A stretch of 64,000 nt of DNA. Origin: Tetrastigma voinierianum (Eukaryota > Streptophyta > Magnoliopsida > Vitales > Vitaceae). Position 1 is the stretch's first letter. The number at the start of each line of letters is the position of its first letter. The stretch covers positions 124,001 to 188,000 of the forward strand of contig JAEQBH010005283.1 in assembly GCA_016808115.1 (NCBI GenBank). The letters run 5' to 3'. The translations under genes were made by a program, and so were the position numbers. Shown in pieces: positions 12,323 to 24,500 of the stretch. Below the pieces are notes generated by a model. It ran no database searches, had not been told where the DNA came from, and was given only the letters and a program-made list of their open reading frames with translations.

Positions 12323-13345
12323 CTTGAGGTAAACTGAGCATAGTTTCAAAACCATGTAACTCAACTTTGTGTTCTATAGCTTCCATTATCGACATAGCCC
12401 ACTTTCTCCTGAAGCAGTCTTAGATCCAACGGCTATTATTAATTAAGGCTCCTGATAATTTGAAGCAATTTATTCAATCCGGTACCTACCAAAAAGGCTC
12501 GAGTTAATCAAAATTAATAATATTAGATATATATATTGCTCTCCATTGTAAAATATCATAATTAACAACAGGTTTTCTCATCAACATTATTTTAATCTTC
12601 TTTATCATCAGCTTTAATGGATCAAATTTACCATGCAAGACTTCATTATATCCAAGTACCTAAACATATATCAAGAGGATATTTCATACAATTTCATTTT
12701 TTGTTTATTTCATAAATACTTTATGAATTTCAAACCAATCACTGTTTCCCTAAATCATCTAGGTATCGTCACAAAATAGTCTCACACATGATAATCAAAT
12801 ACGATAATTATTCAATTACCTATATTTAAAATAAACTGTGATTTGAGAGAAAATAAGAATAATCAAATAGTCACTTGAGATTTAATTTTCACGTAAATTT
12901 AACTTTAATCAAATCTTTCTTGATCCTAATAATGCAACACATAATCGCACTTTAATATTTTTATATCAACCAACACGATTATTTACATAAAATATTGCAA
13001 ATGTAAACAGCACTCCAACTCTTATTCCTTGTCAACTGTGATCTTATTCAGGTCAATTATGAGAACTTATGATCATAAACGGGCGGATTTATCCATATGA
13101 CCATATACTCGCATAATTAATCCGACTCAATGTTATTAGGTAATAGTGTGCACAAGGTGAAATTAATACCTCATTGAATTTGACATACAAAAAATACACA
13201 ATTTTATTGTCTTCGCTAAAAGCTCAAATAAAAAAAAAAACTCCCACTAGTCCTAAAATAAGTCTGGTAATCTCCTAAACACCCATGTAATCAGCGACGT
13301 CTTCAAAAACTCGAACGTGCAGCCTCTTTATAACGGGTCCTTCAG
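12323..13345 (-). other. Copia 3' spacer between RNase H and PPT
   Basis: AT-rich, no frame or motif. It is about 1 kb, longer than the very short spacer usual in Copia, where the PPT follows the RNase H stop closely. The inner AGTGGGAG tract at about 13,237-13,250 may be the original PPT position. Confidence 0.5.
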
Positions 13346-14750
13346 CCGCCGTTTCGACGCGATTTCGGTGCAACTTCACCGTGGCTTCCTCTCTTGCTTC
13401 AATGATGTCTCCTGATCAAGTGGTATCTTCTCTCAATGTGTTTTGTTCAGGATACCTTGGTTCTTCGATCTGCTACGACCCCACCAAGTTATCACAAAGA
13501 AGTGGTAAATGAGCCATCCAGATCGGGTATCACCGGTCCATAATGAACTTCTTCACCACACAAGCCTTAGTCAGCCGTATGTTGAATATTCAGCTTCGTA
13601 GGAACTACACAATGCCTCTGTTTACACTCTCCAAATGCATACCCACCATATAGTGTAAATACAACCAGAGGATTTCGAAAGTCAATATCCTCGAAGTCCT
13701 GGAAGCCCCGTAAACCACAAGTCCTAACCCCACTCGAATACTTCCGCATATAATCTTCGTTTCCTCCTTAGATACTTAAGAGGTAGCATCGCAATCCAAG
13801 TTCTTCAACGGGATCAGATTGATAACGCTATAACTCACCGATAATGGTGATATGATCGGCCTGGTACATAATATGGCATACATGAGACGGCCACAGTCGG
13901 CGCACAAGGCATCCCACCACATCGTCTTCGTCGTATTCGGCGATCGTCTCGTAAACATCGAACTGGCTAGCGGGTAAGGATCCCTCGAATCTTTCCATGT
14001 TAAACCTCGACAAAGAATCTTATCTAATATAAGAGGCTTGAGATAGTGCCAACAACTTATTCTTCCTGGCCTCGTATAAATAAGTTTGATTCCAAGAATA
14101 TAGTCATTTCTCCCAGCCTTCATATCAAACTGCTTATGTAACCAATCTTTACACCGACAAACACTTACTATCGCTCATTAACAATATGTCATCACAGAAA
14201 GGACTGTGGAAAACTACCTTCGTGCTTGGATTCTTTTGTAAACACAAGGTTCCCGCATTTTCTCAAAGTCCAAAAGAACAATGCCTGATCAAACCTGATG
14301 TCTCATGATTCCGATGTCATTAAGTCCATAAATGGACCTTATAACTGGTACACTATGTGTTCTTTCGCTTCTTTAGCTTTAAAACCCTTCGCTGCTGCAT
14401 GTAGATGTCCTCATTTAAATTGCCATTTAAAAGGTCGCTTTTGACATCCATCCTGCCAAATCGTAATCGGCACTGGCAAACAGCAAATTTAAAAGAATCC
14501 CGATGTATTTAAGCATGGCTATCGCGAAAAGGTTTCTTCATAATCTATCCTATCTGGTATGTTTTTGCCACCATTCTAGCTTTGAAGGTTTCACTTTCCA
14601 TCTGATCCTCTTTTTTCTCTTGTAAATCCACTTACACCTATCGGGTTTTACCCTCGGGTGCCTCTGGCTGGTAGACTGCATCATCTGAATACATAGATCC
14701 CATTTCAATTCTGGCCCATGCTTTAAGCCACTCCCGTACATCCACATCTT
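13346..14750 (-). pseudogene. Copia RT and RNase H, broken
   Basis: RT would copy the element RNA and RNase H would degrade the template strand. In element order one sees a TFKARMVAK block near 14,575, MDVKSDLLNGNLNEDIYMQQ at about 14,388-14,455, and FCDDILLMSDS near 14,175-14,215. The last corresponds to the Copia YVDDILL catalytic box; both aspartates are kept, while the preceding Tyr-Val is Phe-Cys. Next comes a remnant resembling the ASYILGI segment near 14,050-14,105. The RNase H part is represented by the VFTLYGGYAFG and KQRHCVV segments at about 13,600-13,660. Several frameshifts and stops separate the blocks. Confidence 0.85.
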
Positions 14751-15199
14751 CCAAGTGCTTTGTAATCGATGGGATCATCTTCACCGGTCAATAGCAATAA
14801 CTTGCAGACTTTAGCAAGACATATCTCTGTGCTTCCGCCTTACTCTATCACTAATACCAAGCTCCACTGCTGTGGTTCATTGTTCTCAGCCTCGTAAAGG
14901 TACTAGTTCCTCTTTGCATCGCTCTTCGTTCCGGGTTCACATGATTTGATCTGTTCCACTGTTCCACTGCGTTTGTTCACCTTCTGCAAATTTTCCCTTG
15001 AACATGCATAGGAATCAGTGGTATTAGAGGCCAAGACACTGGTGGTTCGGGCTTGTTCTCGGAAATGAGTCAAGCTCCCAAAGAATTATTTTACTGGGGT
15101 TTGAAATTGCTTTAGTATAGTTCCTCTCCCTCTCCAAAAAGTCAAGGTGAGTACCACACAACCCATCCGGTTGACTGCAAACAGTCCGTCCTCCTTCCT

Positions 15200-15880
15200 G
15201 CCTTTAGGTAGCCAACAAACATGCAAACCTCCGTATCACATTCCAATCTCAGTTTGATCCTTTTCTTAAGACATGTGAGCACCTATATTCGGATATGGCT
15301 TAAACTAGGCTTGCGCCCTTTCCACAATTCTGTGGGTGTCTTAGAAACCGTTTTAGAAGGAACTAAATTCAGAAGATACATTGCAGTTTCTATGGCATAT
15401 CCCCAAAACGATAGGTAGATGAATAATCACATCGACCTCACCATATCCCTGAAGAGTTCTATTTCTTCTTTCAAGAACTCCATTTTACTGGGTGTTCCCG
15501 TGCCGATAGTTGTGAAACTATCCCCTGAAGCCAAGTAAGACTTAAACTTCCAGATATTCACCACTCCTGCCGTATCGAAGTTTGATATGGAGTCCCAATT
15601 GCTTTCATTCACTTTATACTCTCGAAATTTAGTGAAAGTTTCCGCACTCGCGCATTAGGTAAATATATCCATATCTGATATCATCTCAGAAGGTGACAAA
15701 ATACCATACCTCCTCTGGTTTGACATTGGTCAATTCAGACAGATCGCGATGCACCAATTCCGCCGGGTTTATCGCGCCGATATCCTTGCTTAAAGGGCCT
15801 TTGGTCATTTTACCTTCCAAACAAGATTCACATACCGGCATGTGCCTCAAAGTTTCAGTGGTTAAATATCCCACTTTTTA
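15200..15880 (-). pseudogene. Copia GAG-pre-integrase and integrase, broken
   Basis: A segment at 15,686-15,874 reads CESCLEGKMTKGPL and then ELVHRDL. This is the second half of the zinc-binding pre-integrase domain and the entry to the integrase core. About 15,427-15,640 has remnants of the core ending GTGTPSKMEFLKEEIELF and DMVRSM, matching the family PGTPQQNGVSERRNRTLLDMVRSM region with the QQNG part altered. About 15,200-15,420 continues in another frame with FWGYAIETAMYLLN and PSKTVSKTPTELW. The enzyme would insert the cDNA into the host chromosome. Frames change at least twice. Confidence 0.88.
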
Positions 15881-16324
15881 CAAAAACCATGAATCTATTA
15901 GATGCCATATGACCTAATCAAGAATGTTAAAAGAAAATGCCATTTGAAACTCTTCTCTTCTGGCTAGGTGATCAATGCTTATCAACAATACAAGAATTAA
16001 ACATCATGTGACATGACTTCAAATAATAAAGACCATCTATCAAATCACCTAAGATAAATAACTGGTTGAACTTTCTTGATTATAATAAAGGGAATTAAAT
16101 TCCACTGCTAAACCCGTTCAAATAAAACAACTACCGTAAATTAAATTCCTTTAAAATCCTAGTACATGTAAACAAATTTACTAAACATAAAGTCCTATCA
16201 TTATTGAAAATAATTTACTTGTCCTAATGTTTAACGAGCATTATTCTCCATTTCCAAGCCTCAAAACCTCTGCTCTTCGTCCAACCAAGCTTAGTTTCAT
16301 TCGAACGCTGACTTTAAAGAGTAA

Positions 16325-16385
16325 CAGAGCATGGTTAGTGGCTCAATCAATGATCCATTTATCATTTATAATTCTCCACTAAACA
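16325..16385 (-). pseudogene. Copia aspartic protease remnant, active site broken
   Basis: The minus strand reads ACLVEN, then in another frame DKWIID, a stop, then ATNH. In this family the protease site is WIIDSGATNH. Here the Ser-Gly pair is reduced to a TGA stop, while the catalytic Asp and the ATNH flank remain. The spacing to gag upstream and integrase downstream is as expected. Little more of the domain can be followed. Confidence 0.75.
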
Positions 16386-17173
16386 AGCTCTCAACCACAT
16401 TTTAAATTTACTCCATACCTTGCTTTTGGCAACTGAGGGCAATTCGCCTGATCTCTTCGTCCAAGACTAAGCACTTGCCTTCTAGCTTTCTCTATAGCAG
16501 GCTTTCGTAACTGCACCCACCTCTCGCCAGTTCTTGCCTCTTTTTCCCCACCCTAGGTTTCGCTTGAAAGAACCCCGCTCATACACATTAACACCGGCCT
16601 CGACTCCTTCCAAAGCTCCCCACTTTTCTAAGTTCTATGCATCAACTCGTGAGTTGGGATCCATCTGATTCACATACCTTAATTTCTGAACCCAGTAAAA
16701 TCGATCGTAGTGGATCCGGGGCCATAATCAATTTGGGGACCTTGGCTTCCATCTTCATCCCCAACACTTCAAATTTATCTGAGATGACATCATTTTCGTA
16801 TCAATGATCCCTCACACTTCCCATCATTCTAAGAACATGATAGTCTAACCCAGCTCCGCTTAAAGAACTTGTTGATTGTGCAATATCTGATTGGAACTGA
16901 CTATTTTCGCTTCCACTTTAGATATATCTGCCCTTTCAAATACCAGCAACATCGGCAGAATTATAGTGCCGAACTGATATATTTGCCTCGTCTCCGCTTC
17001 ATAGTCTTTTCCGACTTACCATGCATTTGCTATGGGCTCATTGCCTTGTGTGGTTAGACAAACTTCGCTTTTCAAAATCCAGAATGAGCTGCCACAGTTG
17101 GTTTTCCATTCACTATAATTATTTCCATCCATGCTGATCAAAATCATCAAGAGTATGGGAGCAATGATGCCAT
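16386..17173 (-). pseudogene. Copia gag, broken
   Basis: Gag forms the particle that packages the element RNA. The likely start is ATG at 17,173 on the minus strand. After an early frameshift the text MDGNNYSEWKTN is clear (about 17,097-17,132), which is the hallmark N-terminus of plant Copia gag (UBN2 type). Pieces like LTTQGNEPIANAW and FGTIILPMLLVFE follow the usual ANA and YIL-SVLA positions. A basic KKR stretch lies near 16,545. A CCHC zinc knuckle could not be read with confidence. Stops and frameshifts are frequent. Confidence 0.75.
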
Positions 17174-18753
17174 TTTCTCGAAAAATACACACTAGTATTA
17201 AAACGTAATATCTTTACAATAAACATAATCTTAAAATTTAGTTAATCCCAAAACTATTTTCGCTTATTGTAAACAATTATTTTGTTTCCATTATAAACAC
17301 TTACGCTGAGTAAAGATATTTATAATAAACTGGGTTTGATCAAAGAAATGATTAGTATCCTTACTAAGTTGGTTCCAGAAAGATGGGAGTCACAGTTTAA
17401 TTACTTAAATCCCAATCTTCTGTGACGTAACTTTCCTAGATAATACATAATCATTTCACTCTAATTTGTTTCAAACTCAGCACTTATTAAAAATATCAGT
17501 AGCCTACAGTTGGGAGGGTAAGAATAAATTTAAGTTTGAAATGTTTTAACCATTGTTTTAATTTCAAAATTATCTTTAATATCCAAGATTGCCAATGTCA
17601 ATGATCAATCTTATTAAAATTTTGAAATCTTAATCGAGGTCTAATCCAATAAAATCCAACCATAAGCTTTATCCGTCAAGCATCACACGATCATTCATTA
17701 TTGGGAATCTACAATGGAGCCCTTAGGGTTTGAAAATTAATAAATTAATTCAAAACCTTCACTATTCATTTATTTTAAATAATAGGATTTTCTTAAAACT
17801 ATTTCAAAATAAATAATTTTTCCACAATTATTTTTTCAAACTAGATAATAATCATAATAAATTATTTATGCACATGTAATATTGATGCAAATTCTATATG
17901 GCACCACCTATTCTATATATGGTATGTGTTATCACATAAAACATGTTATAATAGCATAATTTAAACCATTCACAAAAAGTTATTAATTAAATAACCCTTA
18001 ATCCATGGTTTTCCAAAATAAAATTGGGCCTGTCATTAAAATATTCTGGCTAAGCCCAATTTATTTTAGCTTTAAGAAGCAAGATAAAGGCCCAAAACTA
18101 AACAAATTAAAAACCCTGAAAACCCTAAATATGTTCTAAATTTGAAGGGTAGTAGGTCCCGCCGTCCACCTCAAATCAAAAAAACCGTCTAGGAAGCGAA
18201 CCCACTACTGCACACAGCCAGCCGCCGGCGTAGCTGCCAAACGACCGCACGCCGCCCACGCGCCCGCAAAGACCATCGGGCCGAGCGAGGACCACGCAGT
18301 AAACCCACCGGCCATAGGCGCTGCGACGACGCTTCGCACCGCCATCCCGTCCGACGCTGCCTCCTCCTCCTCTAACGTTTACCTGGTCAATGCTTCAGAT
18401 GGTGTGTCCAGATCTTTCTCCGCTTTTCCAAATAAACAGGCGGTTAGAGCGATTATTAGGATTTGAAATTTTAAAATTACAACTATTTTTAATTAAAAAA
18501 ATGTAACACAATAAAACCGTGAAGGAAACCTCATCTGCTAGACCACCCCTGCAAACCCAAAAAATTAATATAACTAAAATCTACCACAATCAGAGTAAAC
18601 CATTAAATAATATATCCATTCATGAACAAAATCATAAAATTACCGCATCTAATCATGCGATCTAACAACAAATAGAACCTAGGTGCCATATACTTAACCC
18701 AACACATCAAAATTACATGATTATTTAATACCTAGATACATATCTAATCATAG
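17174..18753 (-). other. Copia 5' leader
   Basis: About 1.6 kb between PBS and gag without a coding motif. The middle, about 18,150-18,420, is GC-rich with CGCC/GCCG-type words; the rest is AT-rich. Nothing else is recognised. Confidence 0.5.
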
Positions 18754-18768
18754 CATGCTCGATACCAA
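18754..18768 (-). other. Copia primer binding site (tRNA-Met type)
   Basis: The minus strand reads TTGGTATCGAGCATG directly after the LTR end. It matches the common plant Copia PBS TGGTATCAGAGC with one base missing. It fixes the orientation of the element and the inner edge of the 5' LTR. Confidence 0.85.
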
Positions 18769-19331
18769 TCAAGGAAAAAGCCATACAGCTAAGAGAGTGG
18801 ATTCAAGAATACGATTAAACACGCGAACTCAGATTCAAAATTCAATATTAAATAAAATTACCTATGTAGATTTGCGTATCCGCCAACTAGACTTAGATCG
18901 CCCACCAACCGCCAATTTGGCGCACCGTCACCTAGTGTTAACAAAGACGCGAACTAACCATTTACACCCACCAATCTACGATCAGCAATTCGCACCGTCC
19001 GATCTTCCGTATTCATCCTCAGAGGCATGATGTGTGCAAGACAATGAACGACGGATCAATCTAACACTTAGAGAAAAACCAAAGAATAGAAATTTTTCTT
19101 TTCTCTGCTCGCATTCTCAAAACGTATGAAAAAAACTCAGCAGTAAAACCTTAAAACCCATTACATCGCGAATAACTGCTCATATATAATAAAATTATAT
19201 TATTATAATAATCGTCATGAGGCAATTGGTATTATTATAAAAAATCACGTCTATATAATAAATATATTTTATTATAACTATACTATACATATATTTGAGA
19301 ATACTATGACCCAAGAGCACATAATTACTGA
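18769..19331 (-). repeat. Copia 5' LTR
   Basis: Aligns with 11,696-12,309. The inner edge abuts the PBS. The outer edge is set by the TAAAG flank; about six bases of the expected TGTTAG start are missing or altered, so this edge is uncertain by a few bases. A 91-codon plus-strand frame at 18,755-19,030 is antisense to the LTR and is not a gene. Confidence 0.82.
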
Positions 19332-19336
19332 TAAAG

Positions 19337-20887
19337 TCCGTGATAATTAAGGATGCTTCTGTAAATTTTCATAAATCTTCTTCTGGGATGTTTGAGATAA
19401 ACTTCCCATCCATCTTCCTATGATTCCCAATAAAGCAATCAATGGTTGTCACATTAATCTTTTAATAATGACTTTCTTTTGTTAGCTCCTTGATTTTTTT
19501 CACACAGTTAATGTCATTTTTTAGTTTTAAAGTCTCCTGTTTTAAAGGAGCATTGTGTACTATAATGGTATTTACATTTGTTTTTTTCTTGCCATTTTTT
19601 CTTTTCTTTTCTTTTTCTATATATTTTCTTTTTATAAGAAAAGATATTTTCTAACATGTAGGTAGGCCATTGCATTCAATGACCATCTTTTGGCTCTTTC
19701 AACTTACTTACCGTGCAACAAGCTTATGATTTATTTATTTATTTTGCATTCTTTCCTATTTGCCTATTATCATTTACACTTTTTTAAAATAAAAATATAT
19801 GATAAAAAATAATGATAACCAAAAATCACTGTTACGAAAAAAAGGTGTGATGTTTAGCAGCGAAAAGCCTAAAATCCTAGTATTAAAGCAATTATGTCAA
19901 ATTATTTGATATAATTTATAAATTATAAAATTTATAAAAATCCTAAAATCATGTAAATATAGAGAAAATGATAAAAAGGGAAATTTTGTTATTTTAATAA
20001 AAGGGATTAGAAAAAGCTATTTGTAGCATTTTCATCAAGAGTTGTTTACACATAATCAATTATCAATTAAGAGTTTTTACTAAACAACCAAGAGTGACGA
20101 GGTGAATAAGCTAATGACTCTCACCACGGTCACTAATTATCTATAAATAGAAATAAAAATCAAGGGATTAAAATTTATTTTTATTAGTTCACATCTATAT
20201 TTATATTTTTAAAAAATTTACGTTTTTTAAAATTATGTTTAAAGATTCTATAAAATTTTTGGAAGGTAATATTCAATAAAAATTATAAAATATAAACTAG
20301 GATCCTATGATTTTATAAGGAAAATATTATAAAATAGTAAAAGAAAATAAATTATATTTTAATGTAATAAGTTGATACAAAATTAATGGATAAGAGTTAT
20401 TTAAAAGTAAGGAAACAAGAATTTATAAAATTTTATAATCAATTTTAATATTTATTTATTTTACTTTCATTTGACTATTAATTATTATAGATAAATATAT
20501 TTTTATATTAGAGATTAATTTTATTTAATATTAAAATTTTAAAAAATTATGTCTTAAAATCAAACAAAAATTGGAGGGCGTGATCCGTGGGGTGCAACTG
20601 GGGTATGGTGGGTACAGGTGGGTTGGGATTGGGAGAGAGAAGGGGGAGGGTCCCATTTAATTGTCATGTGTTCCACGTAACAGTCATCTTAACGAATGCA
20701 AGGATGGCAAAGGATTTAATTAGGTTACATAAGTAAACGTTTAGGACGAGGTGTAACTTGTAAGAAAGTGGTTTTTCTAATTTTGATAGAAAATGGTAAA
20801 ACATAATAGCAGCAGAGAAGAAAACAAATGAAAATATGAGCATCCGCCCAACTCAATCGTCATCTATCTTGTTGTTTTTACCTAGAA
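19337..20887. other. AT-rich intergenic interval
   Basis: No gene, repeat family or domain is recognised. The stretch is strongly AT-rich with many short A and T runs, except for a G-rich patch at about 20,575-20,650. No frame above 60 codons has a motif. Confidence 0.5.
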
Positions 20888-21514
20888 ATGATCTTCAAGC
20901 ACCAGAGACTCGATTCTGCTACTTCCCGTGGTCTCCCTCAATTTCTGAATAATTTTAGATCGTCAAAAGATTCATCACCGATTGCAATTTGCAAAACAAC
21001 AAGAAAAGACGACGGTATATTCGTCGCCTCTGATTGGGCAAAGTTACTAAGACCGAGAGATAAACCGTAGCCTCTCACCGGCACCACAGATCTTCTTGGT
21101 GTACTGCTCCCCTTTACGGAGGGAGAGAGAGATCGTGTTTATTCCCGAGAGTGGGATTCATTTCTTCCCAACAGGTGAAGAGCACTTTATTTCTAAAGGT
21201 GACTTTGTTCTTTATGTAACCGTCAGATAGTAATGCCGCCGAGAGTGCCTTCCTATTCGCTGAGTATGAGAGACCGGTTTGGTGGGAAAGTTCTTATATT
21301 TATATTATGAAGTGATGGCTGCGCTTTCTGCTTACGGAGTTCGCCGAATGAAAGGACGCACCTAGGTGACGAGACGGATGTTACAGTTCTGGAAGCATCT
21401 CAATTAGAGGCCCGCACCGATGATCGACGCGCCCGGCCATCGCTGGGCTCGTCCGAGGCTTCGCTGGCTTCACTGGCTAATGGAATCGGGGTTTCTGCGC
21501 CCATGGTACCCACA
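20888..21514 (-). repeat. Tat 3' LTR
   Basis: Minus-strand start TGTGGGTACCATGGGC at 21,514. Shared landmarks with the other LTR in plus sense are TTCTTATATTTATATTATG versus AACTTATATTTATATTATG, GAGAGTGCCTTCCTATTC and GCTAATGGAA. The low-coordinate edge at a TG near 20,888 is approximate. Confidence 0.75.
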
Positions 21515-21530
21515 CGCCCCCTTTTTCTTT
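21515..21530 (-). other. Tat polypurine tract
   Basis: The minus strand reads AAAGAAAAAGGGGGCG immediately before the TGTGGG LTR start. This is the expected position, and it establishes which LTR is the 3' one and that the element lies on the minus strand. Confidence 0.7.
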
Positions 21531-24500
21531 GCCTGTGGTAGCAATCGCCCTGCTAGTGCGTAAGAAACAAGTCGACCGTTGCTTCACGGGGAACGCAAGA
21601 CAATCAATGATGTTCAATGTGAATTTTATAATCTGAATCACATTAGATGTCAGATAATAAGTTAGGTTGATTCCAGACTGGGAGGGATTGCTATAAAAGG
21701 CTGAGCGATCGCAGGTCTCGCTGGTCTCATCTGCATCCATATTCATTCAAACAGAAGGACAATCGATCATCGGGTCGGTGACTCGCGTGAAGGGATTACT
21801 TGACGTAGACTCCAGCCAGGATCATTAGTCGGCTTCAGTCTCCCGGTGCTACGCGTCTGCTGAGACCCATGGCTCGTTAGAGCCCAAATGTTCTGGGGAG
21901 TGAGCCTGGGTGGTTCAAACTTGAATGGTGCCAGATCCGAGGACACCCCGCCGGTCTCTTCCGCAGAAGGGCCGCCTCAAGCCCCCACCGCCTCATCCCT
22001 TCTTCTTTTCCTCCTTCTTAGCCTCCGCGACAGCAAGGGGCTTACTCGTCACAAATTCATCATTATCTTCTTTCTCCTTTCAGCCTTCTCGCGCAGCCTT
22101 CTTCGATCCCGATAATGGATGCTTCATCCGTTTTCAGATCTGATGTCTTGTAAGCTCCCGAATGCACGTAAAAATATTGCTCGTACCAAGCATTGCTATG
22201 TAATGCCGAACACCTTTTTGTGCAATTAATAAAATCAGAGTTTTTTACTACTTTAGCCTGATTGCAGAATTGTGTGTGTGGATATTCTGTATATTTTTAT
22301 CTAATTTCCAGGCTAATTGATCATTAATATAAAATTGTTAATCGCCTAGCTGAACTGTCCAAGAGGAAGGCCCCGGTCAGCCCACCATAGTCTAGCTGGC
22401 CCTGTAGCCGCACGAACCGTCAGGTCACAACGAGATCTCTGGCACAGATCAACATCACGATTAAATGCCGGCTACGCACTTTAGGCAAATGCCATATATA
22501 GAGCATCATTAAGTCAAATTTTTCCTTTCGTGTTATTTTCACATCTTCCTTCACGACCAACCACACGAAGCGCCATCTTGGCATTCGCTTCGAGTCATCA
22601 CTATATAGATTCATGACTGCACCCAGCAGTAACCTTCACTTCACATCACTCCCAAGAAGGTCGTCCCTGTGGGCGACCTAGTTTCCTACTGCAAAGGCTT
22701 GGAAGGTAAGAGGGGTGTTTATCGTGGCCCAGTGCAATTTCATCCGGGTCCGAGGCACGTCTTGCGCTGCCACCAGTGTACGGCTAGGTCCACGATTTGT
22801 TTTCTTTCCTGATCCGCCAGAACGGCGGTAGGGCCAGTGAAGAAACTCTCCACAGTGGTCGCCCCGAGGGCTTCACACAGCGACGCCTTCCGCAAGTAGC
22901 GCCATCTCGCCTCTCGATGATGGAGGAACCTGAATGAGGCGCCGAGGTGCCCGACAACATCGACTCCAAACAGGATGCAGCCTAATGAGTCTACCTCGAG
23001 GACAACACAACGGCAGGTTTTTAATTCCTGAGCATTCTAAGGCAGCCTTCCTGTTACGCTTTCCCCACGCTGCACCATAGTCAAACGCTTCATTCCACTG
23101 GCCGCCACTCTTATCCACCCAATCGATCAGATTCCACCCTGCGCTGCGTGTTGAACTACCCGTACTCAACTTGATCTCACGTCGTGGAGCTTTTCATTAT
23201 TTACTCGAACGTGAGATCTGGGGTGAATGAGATGTCCATGTTCGCTTTGAACCCGCTTAACGCAGATTGTCAATGGCTTCCACCCGCCTAAGACGAGGCG
23301 AAAGTGGGCGTTAAGCAGCGAGGGGTCTCTTCGATGAGACCCCGGGTTCCCCCCGCGGCTCGCTTAATGTTAACCTGCTTCACCCTTCCCGTGTAGTTAG
23401 CTCATTTCCAGCTTGCTCTATACTCGACGCTTGACGGTTATGATACACAACCGCCGGGTTATTCCGCGCAAGAAAGGCTTCGCGAGGGAAGCGTCGCGAA
23501 CGTGGAGAAGTCGGCACAGAAGATCCGTCGACTTTTGAGATTTCCGAGTGCGGGAGCGCCACTACCGTGTTCGCTTACCTCGCAGAACATATCTGATCGC
23601 GGAGACGAACCTCGTGCTTTCTTATACCTTCATTATTCCTTCACATCGCCTCTGACGCCGTGGAAGCGGGAGTACTTCGTGATCGCCGATTTCAGCTGAT
23701 CTAGTTTACGCTGCTAGCTCCCCTCCAGACTCGTAGTCGAGGCATCGAAGTCGGGCAAGGGGCCAAGCGACGAGGTCATCTCGCTTTCCCCAAGCGATTT
23801 AGTTTGGCTCCCCGCCTGGTCGAGATCTAGAAGTGAACGCCCCGAACGCCCTCCCGCCGCGCAGCGGCCTGGCCGCCCCAGTGCGGTAAAGCAATGGCGA
23901 GAGGGGCAGAGTTCGGGCGCCTGGAATCACGCCTGGCCTAGGGGTGAGTGAATTTGCACCGGGGTTCCCGCTTAATACCCGACGATCCCTAGGATTTGGA
24001 GGTTAAGAACCCGTGAGAGAAATGACGGTCGCCGATCGCCACGCCACCAGAAACAAAGCTGGGCAGGGTTCCAGTCGCGACCGACGCCCGCCCGGCCTAG
24101 AACTGAGCTACCATTATCACATGATCACCATTAATCGAAGGAAGTTCTGTGGACCGCAATTACAATCCCCGCTCCAAATCGGGGCCTGGTGATCAATCCG
24201 AGTCGGACAGTAGTCGCCTGATCAATCGAATGAGGATAGATCCTGCCTGAGCGTGCATCTCAAGTAGTCCCACTCGGGACGGCCGAGGCAACCAGCAGTC
24301 GGCGCATAAGGCACCGGATGCTGAAGATTCTCACCGGCCGGGTCTGTAATAACCGAGAAGGCTCTTCTCCACGCTACCGGAGCCCCCGTGAGAGTGGAGG
24401 TAGGCGCCTGTGTATGAGTGAGGTGAAAATATATCGCGTTGTTGAAAGCGTTTCCATCGTGGAGCCGCCCATGGCCGATCGCGAATTGTATCCACATATA

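Larger units (their letters stand above)
11696..19331 (-). mobile_element. Ty1/Copia LTR retrotransposon, structurally complete
   Basis: Minus-strand element of about 7.6 kb. It has two alignable LTRs, a tRNA-Met-type PBS next to the 5' LTR, a PPT next to the 3' LTR and the Copia domain order gag, protease, integrase, RT, RNase H. In Copia, integrase precedes RT, which is what is seen here. The flanks carry a candidate 5-bp duplication TAAAG at 11,691-11,695 and 19,332-19,336. Every domain is broken by frameshifts and stops, so it cannot act autonomously as read. Motif wording resembles the Tork/Angela-type elements of dicots, but the lineage was not tested. Confidence 0.88.
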
